NCBI GenBank assembly: GCA_011524425.1
Contig: WTKI01000335.1
Span: 1-10,498 of the forward strand
Direction of reading: 5' to 3'
DNA length: 10,498 nt
From: Altererythrobacter sp.
Lineage (GTDB): Bacteria > Pseudomonadota > Alphaproteobacteria > Sphingomonadales > Sphingomonadaceae
Shown here: one piece after another, positions 1-6,184 of the stretch
Numbering within the stretch: the first letter of the stretch is position 1
Layout: each line of letters opens with the position of its first letter
The notes under the pieces: model-generated
Databases searched by the model: none
What the model was told of the DNA's origin: nothing
What the model saw: only the letters and a program-made list of their open reading frames with translations
Position numbers and translations under genes: made by a program

Positions 1-21
1 TCAGATGTGTATAAGAGACAG
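1..21 (+). other. Sequencing adapter remnant (Nextera/Tn5 mosaic end)
   Basis: Bases 3-21 read AGATGTGTATAAGAGACAG, the 19-bp synthetic Tn5 mosaic end used in tagmentation libraries. The preceding TC matches the last two bases of the Nextera read-1 adapter before the mosaic end; the read-2 adapter would have GG there. The hyperactive mosaic end is an engineered hybrid of the natural IS50 ends, so this is library adapter and not a resident transposon. Genomic sequence starts at about position 22, and the window's left edge is a contig end. Confidence 0.97.
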
Positions 22-76
22 TCAATGTATGGGGAATAGGCGCTCCGCCTTGGGTCGACGCTTTGCGCAAACTGCG

Positions 77-1876
77 TTACATACCGTATGTAAGCGATAG
101 CAAGATCGAGAGCGTTGTGACCATAATCAAGACCAGTGGAACGCCGGTCCGGATATAATCGACAAACTCATAGCTGCCCTCTGACATGATGAGCATGTTC
201 GTCTGATAGGCGATTGGAGTTGCGTAACACAGATTACATCCGAACAGGACAGCAAGCACCAAAGGCTCTGCAGGCAAGCCCAGCTGCGAAGCGATAGCAA
301 AGGCGATCGGCGTACCCACTGTGGCAGCGGTCGCATTCGAGGCAAAGTTTGTCAGCACAGTGACGAACAGCATGATGGCCGCGATCACCCCTGCTGGCGG
401 CAGGAATTGCAACCCAGCGGACAACACAGTGCCAAGCCAGCCTGCCGCGCCGCTTTCCAGTATGATACGGCCTAAGGCGATACTGGCAGCGACCAGCACA
501 ATTACTTGTCCTGAGAGTGCTCTTCCGACACGATCAAATTTCACGCAGCCGGTCACGAACATCAGGATCGCGCCCGCCAGCGCGGAAATGGCGATTGGAA
601 ATACGCCGATTGAAGCGGTGAAAACCGCAACGCCCATGATTGCAGCGGACAACAAAGCCTTGGACTTTCTGGGCAGTTCGCGCGCGCCTTCCAGCATCAG
701 CAAACTGTCGCTGCGTGCAAATCTTTCCAGCTCTGCCGGCAGACCCATAACCAGCAAGACATCGCCTTCCTTGATCCGCAAATCGCCGCCTTCGCTGTAT
801 TGATCTTTCTCGCCCATCAACCGATCCGGGCGGTGAATCCCTAAGACCGCCACGCCATAGAGATCCGCGATACCTGACGTGGGCAATGTGCGGTTGATCA
901 AACGCGAATCTGCCGTGACTGTCATTTCGACCGCCAGCATATCCTGCCCTTTGGCAGAAGATTCGCGGCGAATGCGGTCAAGCACCCAGCTTGGGGCCAG
1001 CTCTCCGCGAAGCACTCTGACCGCATCTTCCAGCGCCTCGTGCGTGCCCGAGATATGCAAGCGCTGCTGCGGCTGGACAGGCCCCTTCGCCTGATCGTGG
1101 AAGCGTATCCCGTCAGGCAATTTCGGCATGATCGCAGCAAATTCCTGCCCGATCAGCTCGCTTTCACTACCTATGCGCAAACGCGTATGAAAACGGCGGT
1201 CTGCATGGTCTGCATCGACCCGGTTGTCATCCAGCAAGCGCGGCATGACAAGCCAGATGTAAGGCAGCGCTATCAGCGAAGCGATCAGTACAATCGGAGT
1301 GAAGTCGAACACACCCATCTGACGCATACCAAGATCGACCGCGATCGACACGACAAGGATATTGGTGGATGTGCCGATAGTGGTCGCAAGGCCGCCCAGC
1401 AGCGATGCGGCGTTTAACGGCATCAAGGTTTTGGAAGACGCCATCGCGCCGCGCTGCGCCAAAGCTGCGAATATCGGGATCATCAGAACCAGCACAGGTG
1501 TGTTGTTGATGAACATAGAGAACGAGAATGCGATCAGAAGCGAAACCAGCAATCCCAGTTGCAGGTTCATTTTGAACATTCTTTCAAGGAAACGCGCCGC
1601 TGGCTCCAGCGCGCCTGTAACGACCAACCCTCTGCCCATCACCATCAGCGCACAAATAGTTATCAGCGCCGGGTGACCGAACCCTTCAAACGCCAGCACA
1701 AGGCCATCGGTCTCACTGGTTCCATCGAGCGGGAAGAAATAGAGCCCCACCGCAATGATTGCGATGGTCAGCAAAGACACAATCTCGATCGACATCCGGC
1801 CGCGCGCAAAAGCGACAAACATCCAGATCGTCACCGCCATGGCAGCAATTGCGTGAAGGGAAGGCATCTCAATCAT
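77..1876 (-). CDS. SLC13-family (DASS/sodium:sulfate-type) permease with RCK_C domains
   Basis: This is an inner-membrane secondary transporter of about 599 aa. It has two halves of several hydrophobic segments each (about residues 5-215 and 405-597), separated by a soluble cytoplasmic region (about 225-400) that looks like two RCK_C/TrkA-C ligand-binding domains. Family motifs are visible in both halves: INNTP near 123-127 and GLATTIGTSTN near 162-172 in the first, TNFASN near 509-514 and ATPIAYQTN near 552-560 in the second. This duplicated Asn/Thr-rich pattern is typical of SLC13 carriers with inserted TrkA-C domains. Substrate cannot be read from sequence; sulfate, dicarboxylates or another anion are possible. 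The frame stays open to 1990, but a start there would place the gene inside the tRNA-Leu, so I chose the ATG at 1876; ATG 1867 is an equally plausible alternative. Neither has a clear Shine-Dalgarno. The gene lies 84 nt downstream of the tRNA on the same strand, and I see no good promoter between them. Confidence 0.88.
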   Translation of the reverse strand: MIEMPSLHAIAAMAVTIWMFVAFARGRMSIEIVSLLTIAIIAVGLYFFPLDGTSETDGLVLAFEGFGHPALITICALMVMGRGLVVTGALEPAARFLERMFKMNLQLGLLVSLLIAFSFSMFINNTPVLVLMIPIFAALAQRGAMASSKTLMPLNAASLLGGLATTIGTSTNILVVSIAVDLGMRQMGVFDFTPIVLIASLIALPYIWLVMPRLLDDNRVDADHADRRFHTRLRIGSESELIGQEFAAIMPKLPDGIRFHDQAKGPVQPQQRLHISGTHEALEDAVRVLRGELAPSWVLDRIRRESSAKGQDMLAVEMTVTADSRLINRTLPTSGIADLYGVAVLGIHRPDRLMGEKDQYSEGGDLRIKEGDVLLVMGLPAELERFARSDSLLMLEGARELPRKSKALLSAAIMGVAVFTASIGVFPIAISALAGAILMFVTGCVKFDRVGRALSGQVIVLVAASIALGRIILESGAAGWLGTVLSAGLQFLPPAGVIAAIMLFVTVLTNFASNATAATVGTPIAFAIASQLGLPAEPLVLAVLFGCNLCYATPIAYQTNMLIMSEGSYEFVDYIRTGVPLVLIMVTTLSILLSLTYGM

Positions 1877-1960
1877 GCGTGCAACACCGAATCCCAAAGG
1901 TAGAGCAGAATTACAAGCGAATTCCGCTGTAATGGCCTTGCTGCAATGTCGGAAAGAGAA

Positions 1961-2045
1961 TGGTGCCCCTGGCCCGACTCGAACGGGCACTCCGTTAGGA
2001 ACTCGATTTTGAGTCGAGCGCGTCTACCAATTCCACCACAGGGGC
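1961..2045 (-). tRNA. tRNA-Leu (anticodon CAA)
   Basis: Read on the minus strand this is a complete 85-nt type II tRNA. The acceptor stem GCCCCTG pairs perfectly with CAGGGGC, followed by discriminator A and an encoded CCA (1961-1963). The anticodon stem CTCGA/TCGAG encloses the loop CTCAAAA, giving anticodon CAA at 2009-2011, which reads UUG leucine codons. A long variable arm (TCC-TAAC-GGA core) and a T-arm GCCCG-TTCGAGT-CGGGC are present. The long variable arm, the GGTAGA-type D loop and the anticodon all agree on leucine. It sits between suhB and the SLC13 gene on the same strand. The flanks show no integrase or direct repeat to suggest use as an attachment site. Confidence 0.97.
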
Positions 2046-2063
2046 ACTGCAATAGGAGCGAGG

Positions 2064-2092
2064 CCGATAGCCTCCTGCAGCCTCCGCATCAA
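2064..2092 (-). promoter_or_regulatory. Candidate sigma-70 promoter for tRNA-Leu
   Basis: On the minus strand a -35-like TTGATG (2092-2087) is followed after exactly 17 nt by a -10-like TATCGG (2069-2064). Transcription would start near 2057, about 12 nt before the mature tRNA 5' end at 2045. The bases after the -10 are C-rich (CCTCGCTCC), resembling the G/C-rich discriminators of stringently controlled stable-RNA promoters. The match is partial (4/6 and 3/6), so this is an inference from spacing and position. Confidence 0.4.
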
Positions 2093-2105
2093 GCCTTAAG
2101 CGCAG

Positions 2106-2924
2106 CTACTTGAGTGCGCCGACCAATAATTTGTGGAGGCGCGAATGAAGCGCATCATTCGCAGCGAGCACTTGCTTTGAATGAATTGGTTCGGATCGGC
2201 CGCGGTAATCCGTCACAAATCCGCCTGCCTCGCGCACCAGCAAGCATCCTGCCGCCGTATCCCAATCGCTTAGTCCGCTTTCCCAAAAACCGTCATAACG
2301 GCCCGCAGCCAGCCATGCCAGATCAAGCGATGCTGCGCCGAACCTGCGAATGCCTGCAATCTGAGGACCAATGGCGGAATAGATTTTCATCCACTCTTCG
2401 GGATCGCCTGCCCCCTGGAAAGGAATTCCGGTTGAAATCAATGCATCGGACAGCCGCGAGCGGGACGACACGCGCAGCCGGCCATCTTGGAGCCAGGCAC
2501 CACGCGATTTCTCGGCCCAATAGGTTTCGTCATTAATGGGCTGATAGATGACCCCGGCGGTCACTTCGCCCCAACCTGACCCGTCCGGTTTGGGTTCCTG
2601 TACAGCGATGCTGATAGCAAAATGCGGAATGCCATGGAGAAAGTTGCTGGTGCCATCAAGCGGGTCAATGATCCAGCGCGGCTTGGAAGGATCCCCTTCG
2701 ATAATGCCAGCCTCTTCCAGCACAAAACCCCAATCAGGTCGCGCATGCAGCAGTTCATCATAGATCGCACGTTCCGCCCGCATATCGGCCTTCGAAACGA
2801 AATCCGCAGGCCCTTTCCGGCTAACCTGCAAATGCTCAACTTCGCCAAAGTCACGGCGCAAGCGGCCACCCGCTTTACGCGCCGCCTTTTCCATGACGCG
2901 GACTAGACCAGAATACATCGACAT
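2106..2924 (-). CDS. suhB: Inositol monophosphatase family protein (SuhB-like)
   Basis: This is a 272-aa protein of the Mg2+-dependent IMPase/FIG superfamily, which hydrolyses inositol-1-phosphate and related sugar phosphates. The metal-site motifs are intact: Glu-Glu at 70-71 (VLEEAG), the signature DPLDGTSNFLHG at 87-98 with Asp87 and Asp90, and WDTAAG from 221 with Asp222. The length is typical of SuhB. The family includes E. coli SuhB, which also acts in rRNA transcription antitermination; whether this one does cannot be seen. The start is ATG 2924, with a GGAAGG 13 nt upstream (2943-2938); ATG 2918 is an in-frame alternative, further from it. The gene begins 5 nt after the efp stop, so the two are almost certainly co-transcribed. 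Histidinol-phosphatase or CysQ-like activity is possible, but SuhB/IMPase is the closest reading. Confidence 0.9.
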   Translation of the reverse strand: MSMYSGLVRVMEKAARKAGGRLRRDFGEVEHLQVSRKGPADFVSKADMRAERAIYDELLHARPDWGFVLEEAGIIEGDPSKPRWIIDPLDGTSNFLHGIPHFAISIAVQEPKPDGSGWGEVTAGVIYQPINDETYWAEKSRGAWLQDGRLRVSSRSRLSDALISTGIPFQGAGDPEEWMKIYSAIGPQIAGIRRFGAASLDLAWLAAGRYDGFWESGLSDWDTAAGCLLVREAGGFVTDYRGRSEPIHSKQVLAANDALHSRLHKLLVGALK

Positions 2925-2929
2925 AGATT

Positions 2930-3493
2930 CTAGCCGGCCTTCCCGACATAGGTTTGCTCATAAACGTCGACGACAATCCTTGTGCCGCTTTCAATATGAG
3001 GCGGAACCATAATGCGTACGCCATTGTCGAGCACGGCAGGCTTGTAGCTGGACGAAGCGGTCTGCCCTTTCACAACCGCATCCGCCTCCACAATTTCGGC
3101 TTCGATCTGCTGCGGCAACTGCACACTGATCGGCTTTTCTTCCCATAGCTCCAATTGCACTTGCATGCCGTCCTGCAAAAACGGACGCGCATCGCCCAGC
3201 AAGTCGCTTGGCAGCATGATTTGCTCGTAGCTTTCCTGATCCATGAAAACGAGCATATCGCCGTCCTCATAGAGGAACTGATATTCGCGCGTGTCGAGGC
3301 GAACCTTCTCCACGGTGTCCGCGCTACGGAAACGCACATTCGTTTTGCGGCCGTCCTGAAGATTCTTCATTTCGACCTGCATATACGCACCGCCCTTGCC
3401 AGGCTGAGTATGCTGGATCTTGGCAACCTTCCAAATGCCATTTTCATATTCGAGAATGTTGCCGGGGCGAATGTCGACGCCGCTGATCTTCAT
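2930..3493 (-). CDS. efp: Elongation factor P
   Basis: This 187-aa protein has the standard EF-P length and three-domain plan: an N-terminal KOW-like domain (about 1-62) and two OB-type domains (about 66-127 and 130-186). EF-P binds between the ribosomal P and E sites and relieves stalling at consecutive prolines. The loop QPGKGGAY carries a lysine at residue 33, matching the lysine that is beta-lysylated by EpmA/EpmB in E. coli; this is therefore a Lys-type EF-P and not the Arg-type rhamnosylated by EarP. The C-terminal signature [18 protein letters not shown] is present. ATG 3493 has an AAGG Shine-Dalgarno 9 nt upstream (3506-3503). The 119-nt upstream region is shared with a divergent gene and contains a small GCAGG/CCTGC hairpin (3523-3536) in the likely leader; I see no clear promoter. 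suhB follows 5 nt downstream. Confidence 0.97.
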   Translation of the reverse strand: MKISGVDIRPGNILEYENGIWKVAKIQHTQPGKGGAYMQVEMKNLQDGRKTNVRFRSADTVEKVRLDTREYQFLYEDGDMLVFMDQESYEQIMLPSDLLGDARPFLQDGMQVQLELWEEKPISVQLPQQIEAEIVEADAVVKGQTASSSYKPAVLDNGVRIMVPPHIESGTRIVVDVYEQTYVGKAG

Positions 3494-3612
3494 GGGATTA
3501 CGCCTTGATATGTGAGAAATCTGCAGGTTTCCCTGCTATCGACAGCGCCCTTAGCTTGTCGCCGCTCTCACGTAAAGCGTAGCGCAAGCTTGCTAGCGAT
3601 AGAGGCCTGCTC

Positions 3613-3987
3613 ATGCTACGCGTCCAAGCCATGAAACACCTGTTCGCCTCATTCGCTGCCGGAATGCTCTGCCTGCCTGCGCTAGTGAACGCGCAAGAAG
3701 GCGGACAACTCAGCACCATGCCGCATGGTAATTACCAATGCGCTTTGCCCGGATCTGCAGCCGGCAATGCATGGACCCCGATTGAAGCAGAAAATTTCCG
3801 GCTCAGCAGTGCTTCGCGCTATCGCAGTGCGACCGGGCGAGGCACATATTTGCTTAAAGGCGATTATTTCACTTTTACCCGCGGCCCGCGCAAGGGCGAA
3901 CGATTCATCCGTGAAGGCGAAAACCGCCTGCGCAAGCTGGATCAAAATGGCGACAAGACACGCCTGCTTTGTGTAAGGCGCGGATAG
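3613..3987 (+). CDS. Small predicted secreted protein, uncharacterised
   Basis: I do not recognise a function. The 124-aa product starts with a predicted Sec signal peptide: a basic n-region, a hydrophobic core around residues 10-24 (LFASFAAGMLCLPALV), and a likely cleavage after VNA near residue 27. The mature part of about 97 aa has two cysteines (43 and 120), which could form a disulfide, and a basic C-terminal half with a GTYLLKGDYFTFTRGP stretch near 77-92. It resembles a type of short conserved exported protein I associate with sphingomonads. ATG 3613 is preceded by AGAGG at 3601-3605 with 7-nt spacing; ATG 3631, at the MKHL core, lacks such a site. It is divergent from efp and convergent with thiE, 11 nt apart, so it is likely its own transcription unit. 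G+C and codon use look like the neighbours'. Confidence 0.78.
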   Translation: MLRVQAMKHLFASFAAGMLCLPALVNAQEGGQLSTMPHGNYQCALPGSAAGNAWTPIEAENFRLSSASRYRSATGRGTYLLKGDYFTFTRGPRKGERFIREGENRLRKLDQNGDKTRLLCVRRG

Positions 3988-3998
3988 CACCCATTGTG

Positions 3999-4643
3999 TT
4001 AGCCCGCGCTGCTGATCGCTTTAGCAAAATCGCGCACGGCCTCCGCTTCATCACCGTTCCAAACCGCGCCTGACACTGCGAGAAAGTCTGCGCCCGCTTC
4101 GACCAGCGCCTGGCAATTGTCAGGTGTGATCCCGCCAATCGCGACGCACGGTATCTCAAAGAGCTGCGACCACCACTCCAGAACATCTGTCGACGGGCGT
4201 TCTGCATCGCCCTTGTCTTTAGTGGAGCTTTCGAAAAACGCCCCAAACGCGACATAATCAGCGCCAGCCTCGCCCGCTTCCATCGCGAAGTGCTTTGATG
4301 CGTGGCAGGTGACGCCGATTTGCGCTTCCCTACCCAACTCTTCGCGCGCTTCTCTTGGGTCTCCGTCATCCTGTCCAAGATGCACTCCATCCGCTTTCAA
4401 ACGCTTTGCCATGGCAACGCTGTCATTGACGATGAAAGCAACATCATGCGCTGCACAGATCGCTTGCAAAGGCTCTGCCAGCCGCACAGCCTCATGCTGG
4501 TCAATCCCTTTCACACGAAACTGAAACGCTGTGACAACGTCTTTCCCTGCCTCCAAAGCGCGCTCCAGACGCTGCGGAAAATCCCCGCTCACGTCGAGTG
4601 GAGAGATCAGATATAGCTGGGTTGTGATAGCGGTTTCACTCAT
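3999..4643 (-). CDS. thiE: Thiamine-phosphate synthase (ThiE)
   Basis: ThiE joins hydroxymethylpyrimidine diphosphate to the thiazole phosphate carboxylate to give thiamine phosphate in the cytoplasm. The 214-aa length and TIM-barrel motif order fit: YLISP at 11-15, QFRVKG at 41-46 (Arg43, Lys45), IVND at 71-74, ADGVHLGQDD at 84-93, GADYVAFG at 127-134 followed by STK at 140-142, and CVAIGGIT at 166-173. These match the substrate- and diphosphate-binding positions known in B. subtilis ThiE. TenI, a close paralogue, lacks synthase activity; the intact QFRxK, ND and QDD motifs favour ThiE. No other thiamine gene is nearby. The upstream 134 nt contain no TPP riboswitch (no THI-box sequence on the minus strand) and no Shine-Dalgarno before ATG 4643; see the candidate promoter at 4652-4680. 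Confidence 0.92.
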   Translation of the reverse strand: MSETAITTQLYLISPLDVSGDFPQRLERALEAGKDVVTAFQFRVKGIDQHEAVRLAEPLQAICAAHDVAFIVNDSVAMAKRLKADGVHLGQDDGDPREAREELGREAQIGVTCHASKHFAMEAGEAGADYVAFGAFFESSTKDKGDAERPSTDVLEWWSQLFEIPCVAIGGITPDNCQALVEAGADFLAVSGAVWNGDEAEAVRDFAKAISSAG

Positions 4644-4651
4644 GGCCGCGC

Positions 4652-4680
4652 CTGATAGCGTCCCGCTTAGCCCGCGCCAA
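4652..4680 (-). promoter_or_regulatory. Candidate thiE promoter giving a near-leaderless transcript
   Basis: On the minus strand a -35-like TTGGCG (4680-4675) is separated by 17 nt from a -10-like TATCAG (4657-4652). A start about 7 nt downstream would fall near 4645, within a few bases of the thiE ATG at 4643. That fits the absence of any Shine-Dalgarno before the ATG. Each hexamer matches the consensus at only 4 of 6 positions in a G+C-rich stretch, so chance occurrence is a real possibility. Confidence 0.3.
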
Positions 4681-4764
4681 GTGGCCTAAACCGTGCCTGA
4701 TTGGGACAGATCACAGCGAACAGATTAGGATTTGAGAAACCATGTTATACCGGCTGTGAAGTCC

Positions 4765-4771
4765 AAGGAAG
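4765..4771 (+). promoter_or_regulatory. Ribosome binding site that decides the start at 4778
   Basis: AAGGAAG lies 6 nt upstream of ATG 4778 but only 3 nt upstream of an in-frame GTG at 4775. Normal spacing favours the ATG. Confidence 0.75.
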
Positions 4772-4777
4772 TATGTG

Positions 4778-5146
4778 ATGCCTCATATCGCCATGTCCAG
4801 CGCACTTCTTGCGCTTGCCAATCCAGCGGCCGTTTCAGCTGCTGATAATGTTGCGATCTTCGAGAGAGCTCAGCTGACGGACGATGTTGCCGTTACAAGC
4901 TTTGGCATTATCGAAGACAGCAGGTGTGCAAGCGCGCGATTCTGCTTCGAGGCGGACCGCCTCGTCATTGCAGCCGTTGTCCATTTCCGCGGGCAGGATC
5001 GGGAAGTCGCACTGGTCATGGGCGAACCTTTACAGATTGCCGGAGGCGAATTGACTCTCAAGGGAACGGCGACCCCGGCCAGCAGCCGAGGCGCGATCCA
5101 ATTGCGCCGCTATCGGCTCGACTTAGAATTCGAACCGATCAGCTAG
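4778..5146 (+). CDS. Small predicted secreted protein with a Cys-pair motif, uncharacterised
   Basis: I do not recognise a named family. The 122-aa product opens with a probable signal peptide (hydrophobic MSSALLALANPAAV, likely cleavage after VSA near residue 21). The mature part of about 100 aa has a characteristic EDSRCASARFCFEADR segment (residues 46-61, Cys50 and Cys56), then a beta-rich stretch with GEPLQIAGGELTL near 82-94. The DSRC...C pattern followed by a G-rich strand recalls short exported proteins seen in sphingomonads and other bacteria. A disulfide between the two cysteines and a periplasmic location are inferences. The start is set by AAGGAAG upstream; an in-frame GTG at 4775 is less likely. 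The gene is divergent from thiE and convergent with fda, with 18 nt between stops and no visible terminator. It appears to be a monocistron. Confidence 0.75.
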   Translation: MPHIAMSSALLALANPAAVSAADNVAIFERAQLTDDVAVTSFGIIEDSRCASARFCFEADRLVIAAVVHFRGQDREVALVMGEPLQIAGGELTLKGTATPASSRGAIQLRRYRLDLEFEPIS

Positions 5147-5164
5147 CACCTGTCTTAACTGAAA

Positions 5165-6055
5165 CTATCCTGCGACAGAGGCCGTGCAGATCTTGTCGAT
5201 CGCGCCGCCCAATGCCCCGTCAAATTCCGCATCAGATTGCTGCTTGCGCAAGTCTTGCAGCAAACCGCGGCTAAAGCTTGCGATCATGCCCGGGTTCTTC
5301 GCCAAATGCTCGCAAGCATCATCGGTTGAATAGCCGCCTGACAACGCCACAACGCGCAGCACATTCGGATGGTTGATCGCAGGCGTATACAGACCAGGCT
5401 CAACCGGGATCGAGAGCTTCAGCATGACCTTGCGGCCTTCTGGAAGCGCATCGAGGCCCTTCATGATTTCCGCGAGCAAAATCTGTTCGCCTTCAGCGCG
5501 ATCCGCAGAGGTAATGTCATACTCAGGCTCAAGCATCGGAACGAGGCCAGCATCAGCAATCTGATTACCGACCGCAAATTGCTGCTCAACAATAGCAGCG
5601 ATCCCAGCGGCATTGGCTGACTTGATCACCGAGCGCATCTTTGTGCCAAACATGCCCTTGGCAACAGATTTTTCCAGCAGCGCAGGCAGCTTGTCGAGCG
5701 GCTTCATCAATTGCACACCCTCCTCTTCGTCAGCGAGGCCTTGGTCAACTTTGATGAAAGGCACTACGCCGCGCTTCTTCAATGCATCGGGCGTAGGAAG
5801 GCCATCGACTTCGCCATCCATGGTCTTTTCGAAGAGGATCGCACCGATAACCTTGCCATTGCCAAAGCTTGGCGAAGTAATCACGCGGCTGCGCATTTCG
5901 TGGATCCGAGCGAACATCTCGTCATCGCCATTCCATTCAGAGTCTTCAACGCCATAGCCACGCAGGGCTTTCGGCGTTGAACCGCCGGACTGGTCAAGCG
6001 CAGCGATAAAACCAGCGCCAGTTGCGATCTGTGCGGACATTTCTTCGAAATTCAT
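5165..6055 (-). CDS. fda: Fructose-bisphosphate aldolase, class I (bacterial FDA type)
   Basis: This cytoplasmic enzyme cleaves or forms fructose-1,6-bisphosphate from dihydroxyacetone phosphate and glyceraldehyde-3-phosphate through a Schiff base, without metal. The 296-aa length equals that of the well-studied staphylococcal class I enzyme, and motifs run in the same order: FIAALDQSGGSTPKAL at 16-31, TSPSF at 60-64, GAILFEKTMD at 71-80, GTKMRS at 137-142, LVPMLEPE at 171-178 (acid/base Glu176), VMLKLSIP at 210-217 with Schiff-base Lys213, and LSGGYS at 238-243 for phosphate binding. ATG 6055 is preceded by AGAGG (6069-6065) at 9-nt spacing. The gene lies 129 nt downstream of the thioesterase on the same strand, so it may be read from the glycolytic operon or from its own promoter. 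It ends 18 nt from a convergent small gene. Confidence 0.95.
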   Translation of the reverse strand: MNFEEMSAQIATGAGFIAALDQSGGSTPKALRGYGVEDSEWNGDDEMFARIHEMRSRVITSPSFGNGKVIGAILFEKTMDGEVDGLPTPDALKKRGVVPFIKVDQGLADEEEGVQLMKPLDKLPALLEKSVAKGMFGTKMRSVIKSANAAGIAAIVEQQFAVGNQIADAGLVPMLEPEYDITSADRAEGEQILLAEIMKGLDALPEGRKVMLKLSIPVEPGLYTPAINHPNVLRVVALSGGYSTDDACEHLAKNPGMIASFSRGLLQDLRKQQSDAEFDGALGGAIDKICTASVAG

Positions 6056-6103
6056 GGGGGCTCGCCTCTAGAAAATGTATAAATTGAATATGACGTGCGA
6101 TGT

Positions 6104-6132
6104 AGCCAGCACCTTACGCAACGGCAACATGC
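6104..6132 (-). promoter_or_regulatory. Weak candidate promoter for fda
   Basis: In the 129-nt gap upstream of fda the minus strand has TTGCCG followed after 17 nt by TACATC, which would give a leader of roughly 40 nt. The -35 matches at 4 of 6 positions and the -10 at only 3 of 6. The same gap also contains an A+T-rich stretch (about 6070-6092) close to the gene. I see no intrinsic terminator in the gap. Confidence 0.2.
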
Positions 6133-6184
6133 GTCGCCCGCATTAAGTCTGATTTTCCGCTACATGACACGATTTGGGTCAACT

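Noticed and set aside
1..21. Tn5/IS50 transposon end
   Set aside because: The sequence is the engineered mosaic end and occurs at the very edge with the adapter's TC prefix, so it is a library artefact.
38..50. Hairpin AGGCG-CTC-CGCCT downstream of the SLC13 gene as a terminator
   Set aside because: The stem is only 5 bp and is followed on the minus strand by ATTCCCC, with no T-run.
321..803. Long plus-strand open frame of 160 codons
   Set aside because: It lies wholly antisense to the SLC13 gene and its translation has no recognisable domain or signal. The other long overlapping frames (for example 3905-4390 minus, 9488-9868 plus) were rejected for the same reason.
1961..2045. tRNA-Leu as an integration site for a genomic island
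   Set aside because: No integrase, no partial tRNA repeat and ordinary housekeeping genes on both sides.
2060..2074. Hairpin GAGGC/GCCTC after suhB as a terminator
   Set aside because: The stem is short, there is no T-run, and it overlaps a better explanation as the tRNA promoter region.
3584..3593. Palindrome GCAAGCTTGC upstream of the small gene at 3613
   Set aside because: A single 10-bp palindrome with no second copy and no known matching regulator; compatible with chance.
4732..4760. Promoter TTGAGA-17-TGTGAA for the gene at 4778
   Set aside because: The -35 is good, but the -10 is poor and the predicted start would fall inside the ribosome binding site.
4644..4777. TPP riboswitch upstream of thiE
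   Set aside because: Neither strand shows the CTGAGA or the ACCTGA core of the THI box, and the region is short.
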